Position numbers and translations under genes: made by a program. The notes beneath the pieces are model-generated. The model saw only the letters and a program-made list of their open reading frames with translations. It searched no databases and was not told where the DNA came from. Below are positions 23,801-37,500 of a DNA stretch of 64,000 nucleotides, in pieces. Each line of letters opens with the position of its first letter. Position 1 is the first letter of the stretch. This stretch comes from Siphonodentalium dalli (Eukaryota; Mollusca; Scaphopoda; Gadilida; Siphonodentaliidae). The stretch covers positions 273,601,426 to 273,665,425 of the forward strand of contig CP136063.1 in the NCBI GenBank assembly GCA_032622095.1, written 5' to 3'.

Positions 23801-26800
23801 AATGGACACTCTTTATTTGTAACGTACCAGGAATATACTAGCAATGAACGCTCTTTGTTTGTAACATACCATGAATAGACTAGCAATGAACGCTTTTTAT
23901 TTGTTACATACAAGTAATAGAATAAAAATGAGCGTTCGTTATTTGTAACATACCATGAATAGACTAACAATGAACGCTCTTTATTTGTAACATACCAGGA
24001 ATAGACTAGCAATGAACGCTCTTTATGTGTAACATACCAGGAATATACTAACAATGATCGTTCTTTATTTGTAACATACCATGAATATACAAGCAATGAG
24101 CGTTCTTTATTTGTAACATACCAGGAATAGACTAACAATGAACGCTCTTTATTTGTAACATACCAGGAATAGACTAACAATGAGCGTTCTTTATTTGTAA
24201 CATACCAGGAATAGACTAACAATGAACGATCTTTATTTGTAACATACCAGGAATAGACTAACAATGAGCAGTCTGTGTTGGTTACATACCACGAATAAGA
24301 CTAGCAATGAACGCACTTTATTTGTAACATACCAGGAATAGATTAGCAATGAACGCTCTTTATTTGTAACATACCAGGTATTGACTAACAATGAACGCTC
24401 TGTATTTGTAACATACCAGGAATAGATAAACAATTAACACTCTTTATTTGTAACATACCAGGAATAAGACTAACAATGAACGCTCATTATTGGTATGTGA
24501 ATTATCTTTATTTGTAACATACCATGGATAAGACTAACAATGGACGTACTTTGTTGGTTACATACCAGGAATAAGACAAGCAATGAACGCTCTTTATTTG
24601 TAACATACCATGAATAAGACTAGCAATGGACGTTCTTTGTTGGTTAAATACCAGGAATAAGACTAGCAATGAACGCTCTTTATTTGTAACATACCAGGAG
24701 TAAGACTAACAATGAACGCTCTTTATTGGTAACATACCAGGAGTAAGACTAACAATGGACGTTCTTTGTTGGTTACATACCAGGGATAAGATTAGCAATG
24801 AACGCTCTTTATTTGTAACATACCATGAATAAGACTAACAATGGACGTTCTTTGTTGGTTACATACCAGGAATAAGACTAGCAATGAACGCTCTTTATTT
24901 GTAACATATCAGGAGTAAGACTAACAATGAACGCTCTTTATTTGTAACTTACCAAGAGTAAGACTAACAATGGACGTTATTTGTTGTTTACATACCAGGG
25001 ATAAGACTAGCAATGAACGCTCTTTATTTGTAACATGCAATGAATAAGACTAACAATTGACGTTCTTTGTTGGTTACATACCAGAAATAAGACTAGCAAT
25101 GAACGCTCTTTATTTTTAACATACCACGAATAAGACTAACAATGGACGTTCTGTGTTGGTTACATACCAGGATTAAGACTAGCAATGAACGCTCTTTATT
25201 TGTAACATACAATGAGTAAGACTAACTATGAACGCGCTTTATTTGTAACATACCAGGAATAAACCAACAATGGACGTTCTTTGTTGGTTACATACCAGGA
25301 ATAGATTAACAGTGAACGCTCTTTATTTGTAACATACCATGAATAAGACTAACAATGGACGTTCTTTGTTGGTTACATAACAGGAGTAAGACTATCAATG
25401 AGCGTTCTTTATTTGTAACATACCAGGAATAGACTAACAATGAGCGTTCGCTATTTGTAACATACCAGGAATAAGACTAACAATGAGCGTTCTTTATTTG
25501 TAACATACCATGACTAAGACTGACAATGAACGGTATTTATTGGTAACATACAATGAGTAGACTTACAATGAACGCTCTTTATGTGTAACATACCAGGAAT
25601 AAGACTAACAATGAACGATCTTTATTTGTAACATACCATGAATATACTAACAAGGAACGCTCTTTATTTCTAACATACCATGACTAATACTAACAATGAA
25701 CGGTCTTATTTTTAACATACAATGAGAAAGACTAACATTGAACGCTCTGTATTTGTAACATAGCAGGCATAAGACTAACAATGAACGATCTTTATTTGTA
25801 ACATACCATGAATATACTAACAATGAACGCTTTTTATGTGTATCATACCAGGAATAAGACTAACAATGAACGCTCTTTATGTGTAACATACCATGAACAA
25901 GAATAACAATGGACGGTCTTTATTTGTAACATACCACGAATAGACTAACAATGAACGCTCTTCAATTGTAACATACCAGGAATAGACTAACAATGAACGC
26001 TCTTTATTTGTAACATACCAGGAATAGACTAACAATGAACGCTCTTTATTTGTAACATACCAGGGATAGACCAACAATTAACGCTCTTTATTTGTAATAT
26101 ACCATGAATAGACTAACAGTGAACGTTCTTTATTTGTAACATACCATGAATAAACTAACAATGAACGTTCTTTATTTGTAACATACCAGGAATAAGACAA
26201 ACAATGAACGCTCTTTATTTGTAACTTACCAGGAATAGTCTTACAATGAACGCTCTTTATTTGTAACATAACATGAATAGACTAACAATGAACGCTCTTT
26301 ATTAGTAACATACCAGGAATATAATAACAATGAATGCTCTTTATTTGTAACATACCAGGAATAGACTAACAATGATCGCTCTTTATTTGGAACATACCAT
26401 GAATAGACTAAAAATGAACGTTCTTTATTTGTAACATACCAGGAATAGAGTAACAATGAACGCTCTTTATTTGTAACATACCAGGAATAGACTAACAATG
26501 AACGCTCTTTATTTGTAACTTACCAGGAATAGACTAACAATGAACGTTCTTTATTTGTAACATACCAGGAATAGACTAACAATGAGCGTTCTTTATTTGT
26601 AGCATATTAGGAGTAAGACTAACAATGAAAGTTCTTTATTTTTAACATACAATGAGTAAGACTAACAATGAACGCTCTATATTTGTAACATACCAGGCAT
26701 AAGACTAACAATGAACGATCTTTATTTGTAACATACCATGAATACATTAACAATGAACGCTTTTTATGTGTATCATACCAGGAATAAGACTAACAATGAA

Positions 26801-29800
26801 CGCTCTTTATTTGTAACATACCATGAATAAGAATAACAATGGACGGTCTTTATTTGTAACATACCACGAATAGACTAACAATGAACGCTCTTTAATTGTA
26901 ACATACCAGGAATAGACTAACAATGAACGCTCTTTATTTGTAACATACCAGGAATAGACTAACAATGAACGCTCTTTATTTGTAACATACCAGGGATAGA
27001 CTAACAATTTACGCTCTTTATTTGTAATATACCATGAATAGACTAACAATGAACGTTCTTTATTTGTAACAAACCAGGAATAGACTAACTATGAGCGTTC
27101 TTTATTTGTAACATACCAGGAGTAAGACTAACAATGAGCGTTCTTTATATGTAACATACCAGTAATATACTATCTATCAACGCTCTTTATATGTAACATA
27201 CCAGGAGTAAGGCTAACAATGAGCGTTCTTTATTTTTAACATACCAGGAATAAGATTAACAATGAGCGATCTTTATTTGTAACATACCATGAATTTTCTA
27301 ACAAGGAACGCTCTTTATTGGTAATATACAATGAGTAGAGTAACAATGAACGCTCTTTATGTGTAATAAACCAGGAATAAGACTAACAATGCACGATCAT
27401 TATTTGTAACATACCATGAATATACTAACAAGGAACGTTCTTTATTTGTAACATACCAGGAATAGACTAACAATGAGCGTTCTTTATTGGTAACATACCA
27501 GGAGTAAGACTAACAATGAACGCTCTTTATTTAAAACATATCAGGAATAGACTAACAATGAGCGTTCTTTATTTGTAACATACAAGGAGTAAGATTAACA
27601 ATGAACGCTCTTTATTTGTAACAGACCAGGAATAGACTATATAACAATGAGCGTTATTTATTTGTAACAAACCAGGAATAGACTAACAATGAACGCTCTT
27701 TATTTTTAACATACAATGTGTAAGACTAACAATGAACGCTCTTTATTTGTAACATACCAGGAATAAGACTAACAATGAACGATCTTTATTTGTAACATGC
27801 CATGAATATACTAAAAAGGAACGCTCTTTATTTGTAACATACAATGATCAAGACTAACAATGAACGGTCTTTATTGGTAACAAACAATACATAGACTAAC
27901 AATGAACGCTCTTTATGTGTAACATACCAGGAATAAGACTACCAATGGACGTTCTTTGTTGGTTACATACCAGGAATAGACTAACAATAAACGCTCTTTG
28001 TTTGTAACATACCAGGAATAGACTAACAATGAACGCTCTTTATTTGTAACATACCAGGAATAAGACTAACAATGAATGATCTTTATTGGTAACATACCAG
28101 GAATAGACTAACAATGAACGCTCATTATTGGTTATTTGCCAGGAGGTGACTAACAGAGAACGCTCTTTATTTGTAACATACCATGAATAAGACTAACAAT
28201 GGACGTTCTTTGTTGGTTACATACCAGGAATAGACTAACAATGAACGCTCTTTATTTGTAACATACCAGGAATAAGACTAACAATGAGCGTTCTTTATTT
28301 GTAACATACCAGGAATAGACTAACAATGAGCGCTCTTTATTTGTAACATACCAGGAATAGACTAACAATGGGCATTCTATATTGGTAACATACCAGGAGT
28401 AAGACTAACAATGAACGCTCTTTATTTATAACATACCAGGAATAGACTAACAATGAGCATTCTGTGTTGGTTACATACCACGAATAAGACGAGCAATGAA
28501 CGCACTTTATTTGTAACATACCAGGAATAGATTAGCAATGAACGCTCTTTATTTGTAACATACCAGGAATAGACTAACAATGAACGCTCTGTATTTGTAA
28601 CATACCAGGAATAGATAAACAATTAACGCTCTTTATTTGTAACATACCAGGAATAAGACTAACAATGAACGCTCATTATTGGTATGTGAATGATCTTTAT
28701 TTGTAACATACCATGATTAAGACTAACAATGGACGTACTTTGTTGGTTACATACCAGGAATAAGACAGGCAATGAACGCTCTTTATTTGTAACATACCAT
28801 GAATAAGACTAGCAATGGACGTTCTTTGTTGGTTAAATACCAGGAATAAGACTAGCAATGAACGCTCTTTATTTGTAACATACCAGGAGTAAGACTAACA
28901 ATGAACGGTATTTATTGGTAACATACAATGAGTAGACTTACAATGAACGCTCTTTATGTGTAACATACCAGGAATAAGACTAACAATGAACGATCTTTAT
29001 TTGTAACATACCATGAATATACTAACAAGGAACGCTCTTTATTTATAACATACCATGACTAATACTAACAATGAACGGTCTTATTTTTAACATACAATGA
29101 GTAAGACTAACATTGAACGCTCTGTATTTGTAACATACCAGGCATAAGACTAACAATGAACGATCTTTATTTATAACATACCAGGAGTAAGACTAACAAT
29201 GAACGCTCTTTATTTTTAGCATACCAGGAATAGACTATATAGCAATGAGCGTTCTTTATTTGTAACATACTAGGAATAGACTAACAATGAACGCTCTTTA
29301 TTTGTAACATACCAAGAATAGACTAACAATGAACGTTCTTTATTTGTAACATACCTGGAATTAGACTAACAATGGACGTTCTTTATTTGTAACATACCAG
29401 GAATAGACTAACAATGAGCGTTCTTTATTTGTAACATACCAGGAATAAGACTAGCAATGAACGTTATGTATTTGTAACATACCAGGAATAGACTAGCAAT
29501 GAACGCTCTTTATTTGTAACATACCAGGAATAGACTAACAATGGACGTTCTTTATTTGTAACATACCAGGAATAGACTAACAATGGACGTTCTTTATGTT
29601 TAACATACCAGGACTAGACTAACAATGAGCGTTCTTTATTTGTAACATACCAGGAATAAGACCAACAATGGACGTTCTTTATTTGTAACATATCAGGAAT
29701 AGACTATCAATGGACACTCTTTATTTGTAACGTACCAGGAATATACTAGCAATGAACGCTCTTTGTTTGTAACATACCATGAATAGACTAGCAATGAACG

Positions 29801-30670
29801 CTTTTTATTTGTTACATACAAGTAATAGACTAAAAATGAGCGTTCGTTATTTGTAACATACCATGAATAGACTAACAATGAACGCTCTTTATTTGTAACA
29901 TACCAGGAATAGACTAGCAATGAACGCTCTTTATGTGTAACATACCAGGAATATACTAACAATGATCGTTCTTTATTTGTAACATACCATGAATATACTA
30001 GCAATGAGCGTTCTTTATTTGTAACATACCAGGAATAGACTAACAATGAACGCTCTTTATTTGTAACATACCAGGAATAGACTAACAATGAGCGTTCTTT
30101 ATTTGTAACATACCAGGAATAGACTAACAATGAACACTCTTTATTTGTAACATACCAGGAATAGACTAACAATGAGCATTCTGTGTTGGTTACATACCAC
30201 GAATAAGACGAGCAATGAACGCACTTTATTTGTAACATACCAGGAATAGATTAGCAATGCACGCTCTTTATTTGTAACATACCAGGAATAGACTAACAAT
30301 GAACGCTCTGTATTTGTAACATACCAGTAATAGATAAACAATTAACGCTCTTTATTTGTAACATACCAGGAATAAGACTAACAATGAACGCTCATTATTG
30401 GTATGTGAATGATCTTTATTTGTAACATACCATGAATAAGACTAACAATGGACGTACTTTGTTGGTTACATACCAGGAATAAGACAGGCAATGAACGCTC
30501 TTTATTTGTAACATACCATGAATAAGACTAGCAATGGACGTTCTTTGTTGGTTAAATACCAGGAATAAGACTAGCAATGAACGCTCTTTATTTGTAACAT
30601 ACCAGGAGTAAGACTAACAATGAACGCTCTTTATTGGTAACATACCAGGAGTAAGACTAACAATGGACGT
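20837..30670. repeat. 9,834-bp super-unit, copy B
   Basis: This copy begins inside the GGACGTTC monomer at about 20831-20842, where B-type sequence passes directly into TTTATTTGTAATATACCATG as at 11006. It ends about 30670-30676, where the first copy meets its junction but this one continues into TTTGTTGGTTACATACC of an ordinary dimer zone. It contains a unit start at 25833 and half monomers near 24495, 28684 and 30403. In-register joining kept the monomer phase intact, as expected for unequal exchange between aligned monomers. Confidence 0.88.
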
Positions 30671-33600
30671 TCTTTGTTGGTTACATACCAGGGATAAGAT
30701 TAGCAATGAACGCTCTTTATTTGTAACATACCATGAATAAGACTAACAATGGACGTTCTTTGTTGGTTACATACCAGGAATAAGACTAGCAATGAACGCT
30801 CTTTATTTGTAACATATCAGGAGTAAGACTAACAATGAACGCTCTTTATTTGTAACTTACCAAGAGTAAGACTAACAATGGACGTTATTTGTTGTTTACA
30901 TACCAGGGATAAGACTAGCAATGAACGCTCTTTATTTGTAACATGCAATGAATAAGACTAACAATTGACGTTCTTTGTTGGTTACATACCAGAAATAAGA
31001 CTAGCAATGAACGCTCTTTAGTTTTAACATACCATGAATAAGACTAACAATGGACGTTCTGTGTTGGTTACATACCAGGATTAAGACTAGCAATGAACGC
31101 TCTTTATTTGTAACATACCAGGAATAAACCAACAATGGACGTTCTTTGTTGGTTACATACCAGGAATAGATTAACAGTGAACGCTCTTTATTTGTAACAT
31201 ACCATGAATAAGTCTAACAATGAACGCTCTTTATTAGTAACATACCAGGAATAAGACTAACAATGAGCGTTCGCTATTTGTAACATACCAGGAATAAGAC
31301 TAACAATGAGCGTTCTTTATTTGTAACATACCATGACTAAGACTGACAATGAACGGTATTTATTGGTAACATACAGTGAGTAGACTTACAATGAACGCTC
31401 TTTATGTGTAACATACCAGGAATAAGACTAACAATGAACGATCTTTATTTGTAACATACCATGAATATACTAACAAGGAACGCTCTTTATTTCTAACATA
31501 CCATGACTAATACTAACAATGAACGGTCTTATTTTTAACATACAATGAGTAAGACTAACATTGAACGCTCTGTATTTGTAACATAGCAGGCATAAGACTA
31601 ACAATGAACGATCTTTATTTGTAACATACCATGAATATACTAACAATGAACGCTTTTTATGTGTATCATACCAGGAATAGACTAACAATGAACGCTCTTT
31701 ATTTGTAACATACCAGGAATTGACTAACAATGAACGCTCTTTATTTGTAACATACCAGGGATAGACCAACAATTAACGCTCTTTATTTGTAATATACTAT
31801 GAATAGACTAACAATGAACGTTCTTTATTTGTAACATACCATGAATAAACTAACAATGAACGTTCTTTATTTGTAACATACCAGGAATAAGACAAACAAT
31901 GAACGCTCTTTATTTGTAACTTACCAGGAATAGTCTTACAATGAACGCTCTTTATTTGTAACATAACATGAATAGACTAGCAATGAACGCTCTTTATTAG
32001 TAACATACCAGGAATATAATAACAATGAATGCTCTTTATTTGTAACATACCAGGAATAGACTAACAATGAACGCTCTTTATTTGGAACATACCATGAATA
32101 GACTAAAAATGAACGTTCTTTATTTGTAACATACCAGGAATAGAGTAACAATGAACGCTCTTTATTTGTAACATACCAGGAATAGACTAACAATGAACGC
32201 TCTTTATTTGTAACTTACCAGGAATAGACTAACAATGAACGTTCTTTATTTGTAACATACCAGGAATAGACTAACAATGAGCGTTCTTTATTTGTAGCAT
32301 ATTAGGAGTAAGACTAACAATGAAAGTTCTTTATTTTTAACATACAATGAGTAAGACTAACAATGAACGCTCTATATTTGTAACATACCAGGCATAAGAC
32401 TAACAATGAACGATCTTTATTTGTAACATACCATGAATACATTAACAATGAACGCTTTTTATGTGTATCATACCAGGAATAAGACTAACAATGAACGCTC
32501 TTTATTTGTAACATACCATGAATAAGAATAACAATGGACGGTCTTTATTTGTAACATACCACGAATAGACTAACAATGAACGCTCTTTAATTGTAACATA
32601 CCAGGAATAGACTAACAATGAACGCTCTTTATTTGTAACATACCAGGAATAGACTAACAATGAACGCTCTTTATTTGTAACATACCAGGGATAGACTAAA
32701 AATTTACGCTCTTTATTTGTAATATACCATGAATAGACTAACAATGAACGTTCTTTATTTGTAACAAACCAGGAATAGACTAACTATGAGCGTTCTTTAT
32801 TTGTAACATACCAGGAGTAAGACTAGCAATGAACACTCTTTATTTGTAACATACCAGGAGTAAGACTAACAATGAGCGTTCTTTATATGTAACATACCAG
32901 TAATATACTATCTATCAACGCTCTTTATATGTAACATACCAGGAGTAAGGCTAACAATGAGCGTTCTTTATTTTTAACATACCAGGAATAAGATTAACAA
33001 TGAGCGATCTTTATTTGTAACATACCATGAATTTTCTAACAAGGAACGCTCTTTATTGGTAATATACAATGAGTAGAGTAACAATGAACGCTCTTTATGT
33101 GTAATAAACCAGGAATAAGACTAACAATGCACGATCATTATTTGTAACATACCATGAATATACTAACAAGGAACGCTCTTTATTTGTAACATACCAGGAA
33201 TAGACTAACAATGAGCGTTCTTTATTGGTAACATACCAGGAGTAAGACTAACAATGAACGCTCTTTATTTAAAACATATCAGGAATAGACTAACAATGAG
33301 CGTTCTTTATTTGTAACATACAAGGAGTAAGATTAACAACGAACGCTCTTTATTTGTAACAGACCAGGAAAAGACTATATAACAATGAGCGTTATTTATT
33401 TGTAACAAACCAGGAATAGACTAACAATGAACGCTCTTTATTTTTAACATACAATGTGTAAGACTAACAATGAACGCTCTTTATTTGTAACATACCAGGA
33501 ATAAGACTAACAATGAACGATCTTTATTTGTAACATGCCATGAATATACTAACAAGGAACGCTCTTTATTTGTAACATACAATGATCAAGACTAAAAATG

Positions 33601-34533
33601 AACGTTCTTTATTGGTAACAAACAATACATAGACTAACAATGAACGCTCTTTATGTGTAACATACCAGGAATAAGACTACCAATGGACGTTCTTTGTTGG
33701 TTACATACCAGGAATAGACTAACAATGAACGCTCTTTATTTGTAACATACCAGGAATAAGACTAACAATGAATGATCTTTATTGGTAACATACCAGGAAT
33801 AGACTAACAATGAACGCTCATTATTGGTTATTTACCAGGAGGTGACTAACAGAGAACGCTCTTTATTTGTAACATACCATGAATAAGACTAACAATGGAC
33901 GTTCTTTGTTGGTTACATACGAGGAATAGACTAACAATGAACGCTCTTTATTTGTAACTAGCAATGAACGCTCTTTATGTGTAACATACCAGGAATATAC
34001 TAACAATGATCGTTCTTTATTTGTAACATACCATGAATATACTAGCAATGAGCGTTCTTTATTTGTAACATACCAGGAATAGACTAACAATGAACGCTCT
34101 TTATTTGTAACATACCAGGAATAGACTAACAATGAGCGTTCTTTATTTGTAACATACCAGGAATAGACTAACAATGAACGCTCTTTATTTGTAACATACC
34201 AGGAATAGACTAACAATGAGCATTCTGTGTTGGTTACATACCACGAATAAGACGAGCAATGAACGCACTTTATTTGTAACATACCAGGAATAGATTAGCA
34301 ATGCACGCTCTTTATTTGTAACATACCAGGAATAGACTAACAATGAACGCTCTGTATTTGTAACATACCAGTAATATATAAACAATTAACGCTCTGTATT
34401 TGTAACATACCAGGAATAAGAATAACAATGAACGCTCATTATTGGTATGTGAATGATCTTTATTTGTAACATACCATGAATAAGACTAACAATGGACGTA
34501 CTTTGTTGGTTACATACCAGGAATAAGACAGGC
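30671..34533. repeat. Mosaic of shortened units
   Basis: This stretch starts in a dimer zone, lacks the ACATACAATGAG/CGCGCTTTATT monomer normally found near 31120, and reaches a unit start at 31656. Just after that start the array skips about 130 bp of the usual sequence: TATCATACCAGGAATAGAC joins directly to later 42-bp monomers. It continues through the internal duplicate at 32458 and the mixed zone. The GTTTGTAACATACC monomer (AATAAACGC type) is missing near 33718. It then crosses the out-of-register joint near 33956 into the 42-bp-rich zone. Variants such as GACTAGCAATG at 31977 tie it to the units on its right. Confidence 0.75.
33951..33970. repeat. Out-of-register deletion joint
   Basis: The array reads TTTGTAAC and then directly TAGCAATGAACG, so the usual ATACCAGGAATAGAC of one monomer is lost and a 27-bp monomer remains. 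Unlike the large duplications, whose joints keep monomer phase, this one breaks it. It joins unit material of the GTTACATACGAGG type to the GCTCTTTATGTG monomer normally found well downstream, so a segment of more than 1 kb relative to full units is missing here. I saw the joint once only in the window. Confidence 0.8.
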
Positions 34534-37500
34534 AATGAACGCTCTTTATTTGTAACATACCATGAATAAGACTAGCAATGGACGTTCTTTGTTGGTTAAA
34601 TACCAGGAATAAGACTAGCAATGAACGCTCTTTATTTGTAACATACCAGGAGTAAGACTAACAATGAACGCTCTTTATTGGTAACATACCAGGAGTAAGA
34701 CTAACAATGGACGTTCTTTGTTGGTTACATACCAGGGATAAGATTAGAAATGAACGCTCTTTATTTGTAACATACCATGAATAAGACTAACAATGGACGT
34801 TCTTTGTTGGTTACATACCAGGAATAAGACTAGCAATGAACGCTCTTTATTTGTAACATATCAGGAGTAAGACTAACAATGAACGCTCTTTATTTGTAAC
34901 TTACCAAGAGTAAGACTAACAATGGACGCTCTTTATTTGTAACTTACCAAGAGTAAGACTAACAATGGACGTTATTTGTTGTTTACATACCAGGGATAAG
35001 ACTAGCAATGAACGCTCTTTATTTGTAACATGCAATGAATAAGACTAACAATTGACGTTCTTTGTTGGTTACATACCAGAAATAAGACTAGCAATGAACG
35101 CTCTTTATTTTTAACATACCATGAATAAGACTAACAATGGACGTTCTGTGTTGGTTACATACCAGGATTAAGACTAGCAATGAACGCTCTTTATTTGTAA
35201 CATACAATGAGTAAGACTAACTATGAACGCGCTTTATTTGTAACATACCAGGAATAAACCAACAATGGACGTGCTTTGTTGGTTACATACCAGGAATAGA
35301 TTAACAGGGAACGCTCTTTATTTGTAACATACCATGAATAAGACTAACAATGGACGTTCTTTGTTGGTTACATAACAGGAGTAAGACTATCAATGAGCGT
35401 TCTTTATTTGTAACATACAAGGAATAGTCTAACAATGAACGCTCTTTATTAGTAACATACCAGGAATAAGACTAACAATGAGCGTTCGCTATTTGTAACA
35501 TACCAGGAATAAGACTAACAATGAGCGTTCTTTATTTGTAACATACCATGACTAAGACTGACAATGAACGGTATTTATTGGTAACATACAATGAGTAGAC
35601 TTACAATGAACGCTCTTTATGTGTAACATACCAGGAATAAGACTAACAATGAACGATCTTTATTTGTAACATACCATGAATATACTAACACGGAACGCTC
35701 TTTATTTCTAACATACCATGACTAATACTAACAATGAACGGTCTTATTTTTAACATACAATGAGTAAGACTAACATTGAACGCTCTGTATTTGTAACATA
35801 GCAGGCATAAGACTAACAATGAACGATCTTTATTTGTAACATACCATGAATATACTAACAATGAACGCTTTTTATGTGTATCATACCAGGAATAAGACTA
35901 ACAATGAACGCTCTTTATTTGTAACATACCATGAACAAGAATAACAATGGACGGTCTTTATTTGTAACATACCACGAATAGACTAACAATGAACGCTCTT
36001 CAATTGTAACATACCAGGAATAGACTAACAATGAACGCTCTTTATTTGTAACATACCAGGAATTGACTAACAATGAACGCTCTTTATTTGTAACATACCA
36101 GGGATAGACCAACAATTAACGCTCTTTATTTGTAATATACCATGAATAGACTAACAATGAACGTCTTTATTTGTAACATACCATGAATAAACTAACAATG
36201 AACGTTCTTTATTTGTAACATACCAGGAATAAGACAAACAATGAACGCTCTTTATTTGTAACTTACCAGGAATAGTCTTACAATGAACGCTCTTTATTTG
36301 TAACATAACATGAATAGACTAGCAATGAACGCTCTTTATTAGTAACATACCAGGAATATAATAACAATGAATGCTCTTTATTTGTAACATACCAGGAATA
36401 GACTAACAATGAACGCTCTTTATTTGGAACATACCATGAATAGACTAAAAATGAACGTTCTTTATTTGTAACATACCAGGAATAGAGTAACAATGAACGC
36501 TCTTTATTTGTAACATACCAGGAATAGACTAACAATGAACGCTCTTTATTTGTAACTTACCCGGAATAGACTAACAATGAACGTTCTTTATTTGTAACAT
36601 ACCAGGAATAGACTAACAATGAGCGTTCTTTATTTGTAGCATATTAGGAGTAAGACTAACAATGAAAGTTCTTTATTTTTAACATACAATGAGTAAGACT
36701 AACAATGAACGCTCTATATTTGTAACATACCAGGCATAAGACTAACAATGAACGATCTTTATTTGTAACATACCATGAATACATTAACAATGAACGCTTT
36801 TTATGTGTATCATACCAGGAATAAGACTAACAATGAACGCTCTTTATTTGTAACATACCATGAATAAGAATAACAATGGACGGTCTTTATTTGTAACATA
36901 CCACGAATAGACTAACAATGAACGCTCTTTAATTGTAACATACCAGGAATAGACTAACAATGAACGCTCTTTATTTGTAACATACCAGGAATAGACTAAC
37001 AATGAACGCTCTTTATTTGTAACATACCAGGGATAGACTAACAATTTACGCTCTTTATTTGTAATATACCATGAATAGACTAACAATGAACGTTCTTTAT
37101 TTGTAACAAACCAGGAATAGACTAACTATGAGCGTTCTTTATTTGTAACATACCAGGAGTAAGACTAGCAATGAACACTCTTTATTTGTAACATACCAGG
37201 AGTAAGACTAACAATGAGCGTTCTTTATATGTAACATACCAGTAATATACTATCTATCAACGCTCTTTATATGTAACATACCAGGAGTAAGGCTAACAAT
37301 GAGCGTTCTTTATTTGTAACATACCAGGAATAAGATTAACAATGAGCGATCTTTATTTGTAACATACCATGAATTTTCTAACAAGGAACGCTCTTTATTG
37401 GTAATATACAATGAGTAGAGTAACAATGAACGCACTTTATGTGTAATAAACCAGGAATAAGACTAACAATGCACGATCATTATTTGTAACATACCATGAA

